Virus record (IMG/VR): IMGVR_UViG_3300031521_002122
Location: 1 to 24,024 of that record
Reading direction: 5' to 3' (one strand)
Source of the DNA: a virus
DNA: 24,024 bases
Shown: positions 21,190-24,024 of the stretch, piece after piece
How positions within the stretch are numbered: the first letter of the stretch is position 1
How the letters are laid out: each line of letters starts with the position of its first letter
The notes under the pieces: generated by a model
Databases searched by the model: none
What the model saw: only the letters and a program-made list of their open reading frames with translations
What the model was told of the DNA's origin: nothing
Translations under genes and position numbers: made by a program

Positions 21190-21633
21190 ATGAGCGCAAG
21201 CACAGCTAGAGAATTAAGAGGCATGCAGGACCGTAACATCAAGGCACTAGAGGATCATAATGCAATATTACAGGATATAAGCTCAATAAAATTTGGCATC
21301 TTCAAGATCAACGAGAATTTCAAAGAGATTCACGAAGATTTAATTAAAATAAATCTGACTATGGCAAGCAACGCATTAGAGAGTGCAAAGCGTGATAGCG
21401 AAATAGCAAAGTATGTGTTAGATTATGAAAAAGATGCAAACATGGTAATAGATAAAATTCTTCATGGTATAACACGTCATGCAATTCAGCTTGAATACTT
21501 AATGCGTAAAAGATGGTGGCAGTTTTGGAGAAAGCCAAAGCCAGTGTTAATGCCAAAAATAGAGATCGAGGAAGAAACAATAGAAGAGCCACAAGCTGAA
21601 ATGGAGGAAAAAAGTAATGACAAATGTAATTAA
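21190..21633 (+). CDS. coiled-coil hypothetical protein
   Basis: 147-residue helical protein; residues ~15-95 are likely coiled coil. A basic aromatic patch RKRWWQFWRKPKP (~105-117) could contact a membrane, followed by an acidic tail rich in Glu. There is no true transmembrane segment. The ATG at 21190 has AGGAGG eight bases upstream. No family is recognised. Confidence 0.6.
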   Translation: MSASTARELRGMQDRNIKALEDHNAILQDISSIKFGIFKINENFKEIHEDLIKINLTMASNALESAKRDSEIAKYVLDYEKDANMVIDKILHGITRHAIQLEYLMRKRWWQFWRKPKPVLMPKIEIEEETIEEPQAEMEEKSNDKCN

Positions 21634-21874
21634 ATTAAAGTTTAAACGAGGCGAGGAGGCAAAAGGTAGGGAATATACATATTACACATCATGCCCGGTA
21701 GAGATAGGTGACATTGTGGAAATTGATAAAGGAAAATTAGGAATAGTAACAGCCATAGATGTGCCAGAAGAGGAAATATTACAGTTTAAAGAGTGGGCAA
21801 AGACAATTATTGGAAAATACATACCACAGGAAGAACCAAAGATTGTGAATTCAGACCCCAAAAATATAATATAA
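21617..21874 (+). CDS. hypothetical small beta-rich protein
   Basis: 85-residue protein whose middle (YTYYTSCPVEIGDIVEIDKG then KLGIVTAIDVPEEEI) looks like a small beta-barrel of the kind seen at the start of PriA-like or KOW-type domains. This is a weak resemblance. It overlaps the preceding gene by 17 bases with GGAGGAAAAAAG in front of the ATG. Confidence 0.55.
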   Translation: MTNVIKLKFKRGEEAKGREYTYYTSCPVEIGDIVEIDKGKLGIVTAIDVPEEEILQFKEWAKTIIGKYIPQEEPKIVNSDPKNII

Positions 21875-21877
21875 TGA

Positions 21878-21896
21878 GTGCAACCGAAAGTTGTAC
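21878..21896 (+). promoter_or_regulatory. hairpin directly before the ribosome site of the ParB-methylase gene
   Basis: GTGCAAC (21878-21884) pairs with GTTGTAC (21890-21896), seven pairs with one G-U, around CGAAA. The stem ends at the base before the ribosome site GGAGAGG (21897-21903), so stacking or a bound protein could limit ribosome access. Confidence 0.4.
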
Positions 21897-21911
21897 GGAG
21901 AGGATAAAACT

Positions 21912-23510
21912 ATGGCTAAGAAATCAGGTACCGAAAATACAATAAACTTTAAGACAGGCGCACCACCGAGGGCAATGGCAGGGGAGATCCCTGTCTTTTG
22001 TTCATTTGACGAATTAGTGGACATAGGGAAAATGACAGGCAATCCCAAGAACCCAAACAACCACGGCAAAGAACAAATCAAGCTACTAGCAACAATCATA
22101 CAAGCACAGGGGTGGAGAGCACCCATCACCGTATCAAAACGCAGTGGTTTTATTGTAAAAGGACACGGCAGGCTTTCAGCAGCTCAACATTTCGGAGCAA
22201 CGCAGGTCCCGGTAGATTATCAAGAATACGCAAGCGAGGCTGAGGAGTACGCAGACCTAATAGCAGATAATAGACTATCCGAGTTGAGTGATATGGACAA
22301 CACCGTTCTAACAGATTTACTGGCTGAGATAGACACAGGAGAAATACCCATTGAAATAACAGGCTACACAGCAGAGGACATCGAAAGCCTTATAGCAGCC
22401 ATTGGAGGAAATGACGACAGTGAGGACGACAAGATAGACGATGTGCCAGAGGAACTACCTCACAAATTGCAAATTGCAAAGCCGGGGGATATTTGGAATG
22501 TTGGACAGCACAGAATCATTTGTGGTGATAGCACTGACCCCAAAGTTATAGATAGGCTTATGGGGGAAGAAAAGGCACAATGCGTGAACACCGACCCACC
22601 ATACGGAGTAAGCTACGAAAGTGATAGTGGCAAGTTTGACAAGATAGCAAACGATGAATTGACACAAGATGATCTTATGACAAAACTGCTCCTCCCAGTA
22701 TTCAAGAATTATATGGCACACACACAAGCAGATGCAGCATTTTACATATGGCATGCAAGTAGCACAAGGCGAGATTTTGAGGATGCAATGAACAAGGTCG
22801 GCATAATGGAAAAGCAATACCTCCTATGGGTCAAGAATTCCATCAACCTCGGCAGAGCAGACTACCAATGGCAACATGAACCGTGTTTTTATTGCGAAAA
22901 GGCAGGACAAAAAGCAAAATGGTGTGGGGATAGAAAGCAAGCCACCACTTGGAAAGTAACAATGAGAGGGAAAGACGGCACAGCAACTGTGCTAACAGGA
23001 GGCCTTGTTGTAACAGATGGCGAGGGAAACAAGGTATTCATTGCAGAAAAGCCACCCAAGAACAAGAAAATTCGATATGTTAGACTTTCAGAGGGTCGTA
23101 GTGTTACGTTATTCCAAGAGGATAAAGCAAACACCGTGTGGGAAGTTTCAAGGGAATCAGACACAGAACACCCAACACAGAAACCAGTTGAACTGGCAGT
23201 AAGGGCAATCACCAACAGCACAGAACCCGGAGAGATTGTAGCCGACTTTTTCGGAGGTTCACACAGCACAATGATAGGGGCAGAACTAACAGGCAGGCAG
23301 GCGAGAATATGCGAGTTAGAGCCTAAATATGTTGATGTTGGACTCTTGAGGTTTGTAAGGCTAAGAGGGTTAAACGTTCCGATCACATGCGAACGTGACG
23401 ACACGGTTTATGATTTCTTGGACATCTGCGAACACATAGCAACCGAGAATGGAGTGACCATAGAGGGATTGATTGACGGAACTTATAGCATACCAGGGAG
23501 TGAAGAATAA
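21912..23510 (+). CDS. ParB-domain and beta-class DNA methyltransferase fusion
   Basis: 532-residue two-part protein. Residues ~28-130 form a ParB/Srx-like nuclease domain (GNPKNPNNHG, then IVKGHGRLSAAQHFGATQVP at 81-100, then LIADNRLSELS). Residues ~185-495 form an amino-methyltransferase making N6-methyladenine or N4-methylcytosine: motif IV TDPPYG (227-232) precedes HPTQKP (420-425) and motif I DFFGGSHST (446-454), the beta-class order. Motif I has SHST where most have SGTT, a mild departure. This fusion is common beside phage terminase genes and modifies phage DNA. The ATG at 21912 has GGAGAGG nine bases upstream. Confidence 0.92.
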   Translation: MAKKSGTENTINFKTGAPPRAMAGEIPVFCSFDELVDIGKMTGNPKNPNNHGKEQIKLLATIIQAQGWRAPITVSKRSGFIVKGHGRLSAAQHFGATQVPVDYQEYASEAEEYADLIADNRLSELSDMDNTVLTDLLAEIDTGEIPIEITGYTAEDIESLIAAIGGNDDSEDDKIDDVPEELPHKLQIAKPGDIWNVGQHRIICGDSTDPKVIDRLMGEEKAQCVNTDPPYGVSYESDSGKFDKIANDELTQDDLMTKLLLPVFKNYMAHTQADAAFYIWHASSTRRDFEDAMNKVGIMEKQYLLWVKNSINLGRADYQWQHEPCFYCEKAGQKAKWCGDRKQATTWKVTMRGKDGTATVLTGGLVVTDGEGNKVFIAEKPPKNKKIRYVRLSEGRSVTLFQEDKANTVWEVSRESDTEHPTQKPVELAVRAITNSTEPGEIVADFFGGSHSTMIGAELTGRQARICELEPKYVDVGLLRFVRLRGLNVPITCERDDTVYDFLDICEHIATENGVTIEGLIDGTYSIPGSEE

Positions 23511-24019
23511 TGTCAATAACTGGCAAACTTCAAGACTTGCCCGAACCTTGGGAACGTCAACTAGGGGAGGGTGCTAAACCGTTTGAGGCATTCAAAATTT
23601 ATAGGGATATGGGTGTAGGGAAACGTGGCATTAGAAAAGTTGTACAAGAGTTAAACAAAAGTCATACACTAATAGCAAGGTGGAGTACCGAACATGCGTG
23701 GGTAGAAAGAGTCAACCAGTATGATGCACACCTCGACAAACTACAGCTTGAAAAAGAGGAAAAAGAACGCAAAGAAATGAGTGAATTGCACATCAAGACG
23801 GCACGGTCAATGCTTTCAAAAGCCTTAACAGGATTGCAAGCCATTCCTGCAAACGAAATGAAAGCAGCCGACATAACCAAGATGATAGAGGTTGCGACTA
23901 AGCTAGAACGACTAAGCAGGGGAGAGAGCACCGAGAGTGTGGAAACATTCGGTAAAGCAGGAGCAATCCCAGCTGTTCAGATTTACCTACCAAGCAACGG
24001 AAAGGAGGCAAAGGAATGA
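23510..24019 (+). CDS. terS: probable terminase small subunit
   Basis: 169-residue protein. The N-terminal part has a helix-turn-helix-like region (KPFEAFKIYRDMGVGKRGIR then KVVQELNKSHTLIARWS, residues ~23-59), followed by HAWVERVNQYDAHLDK, a segment usual in small terminase subunits, and a helical oligomerisation region. It would recognise packaging sites on phage DNA. Its start overlaps the methylase stop by one base (TAATG). It is the expected neighbour of a large terminase, which should start at the window's end. Confidence 0.68.
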   Translation: MSITGKLQDLPEPWERQLGEGAKPFEAFKIYRDMGVGKRGIRKVVQELNKSHTLIARWSTEHAWVERVNQYDAHLDKLQLEKEEKERKEMSELHIKTARSMLSKALTGLQAIPANEMKAADITKMIEVATKLERLSRGESTESVETFGKAGAIPAVQIYLPSNGKEAKE

Positions 24020-24024
24020 ATGAA
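24016..24024 (+). CDS. start of the next gene, expected large terminase subunit (3' partial)
   Basis: ATGAATGAA: the ATG overlaps the preceding stop in an ATGA and has AAGGAGG (24003-24008 area) plus AAAGG just upstream. Only three codons are visible; the identity is guessed from phage gene order. Confidence 0.3.

Noticed and set aside
22889-23404. 171-codon minus-strand frame in the ParB-methylase gene
   Set aside because: Antisense shadow of a conserved catalytic region; no ribosome site or promoter.

Overview
The window looks like the left part of a temperate siphovirus-type prophage in a low-GC member of the Clostridia. The evidence is the A/T-rich coding sequence, strong AGGAGG-type ribosome sites, sigma-A type promoters, and a set of Firmicutes phage families (large serine integrase, Rha, RecT, phage replisome organizer, RecU, ParB-methylase). 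No tRNA, rRNA, IS element or CRISPR array is visible. No gap between genes exceeds 300 bases; the largest is the 226-base repressor/Cro control region at 4877-5102.

Layout. 1-1239 is the host gene rlmD/rumA (5' end outside the window). Its 3' end is the likely insertion point. 1240-1367 holds a consensus promoter with repeated operators for an ASCH/PUA-like accessory gene (1368-1982). A bidirectional terminator then separates it from the leftward lysogeny module: large serine integrase, an XRE regulator translationally coupled to it, a membrane-anchored protein, and a CI-like repressor. At 4902-4965 a divergent switch carries two related operators. Rightward from it lie a Cro-like protein, further small regulators, and a Rha/ORF6C antirepressor (5103-7310). 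Next come an SbcC-like ATPase, RecT, a metallo-beta-lactamase-fold protein and SSB (7782-13168), with a run of tightly overlapped small genes between the last two. The replisome organizer gene (13206-14003) carries an iteron-like cluster that may be the replication origin. 14005-21874 is an accessory and nucleotide/DNA-modification region: two DUF4406-type proteins, RecU, a radical SAM protein, an HNH homing endonuclease, a C5-cytosine methyltransferase with a large repetitive insertion, an RinA/ArpU-like late regulator and a dCMP deaminase. It is followed by a ParB-adenine/cytosine methylase fusion, a probable small terminase, and the first codons of the next gene.

Main points for a second look: (1) an 11-bp dyad, consensus near TCCATAATGGA, repeated mostly at ~30-bp spacing upstream of four genes (ASCH, XRE, rha, recT), which looks like a phage-internal regulon distinct from the CI operators; (2) an 89-codon ORF with its own ribosome site, nested in another frame inside the C5 methyltransferase gene, encoding a segment that resembles the part of phage C5 methyltransferases just after motif VIII; (3) a 16-bp stem-loop almost exactly at the predicted 5' end of one transcript; (4) repeats inside the replisome organizer gene; (5) an unassigned phage radical SAM protein; (6) an 18-residue hydrophobic microprotein with a strong ribosome site.

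All family names are recognised from the translated sequence by eye. No database search was run.
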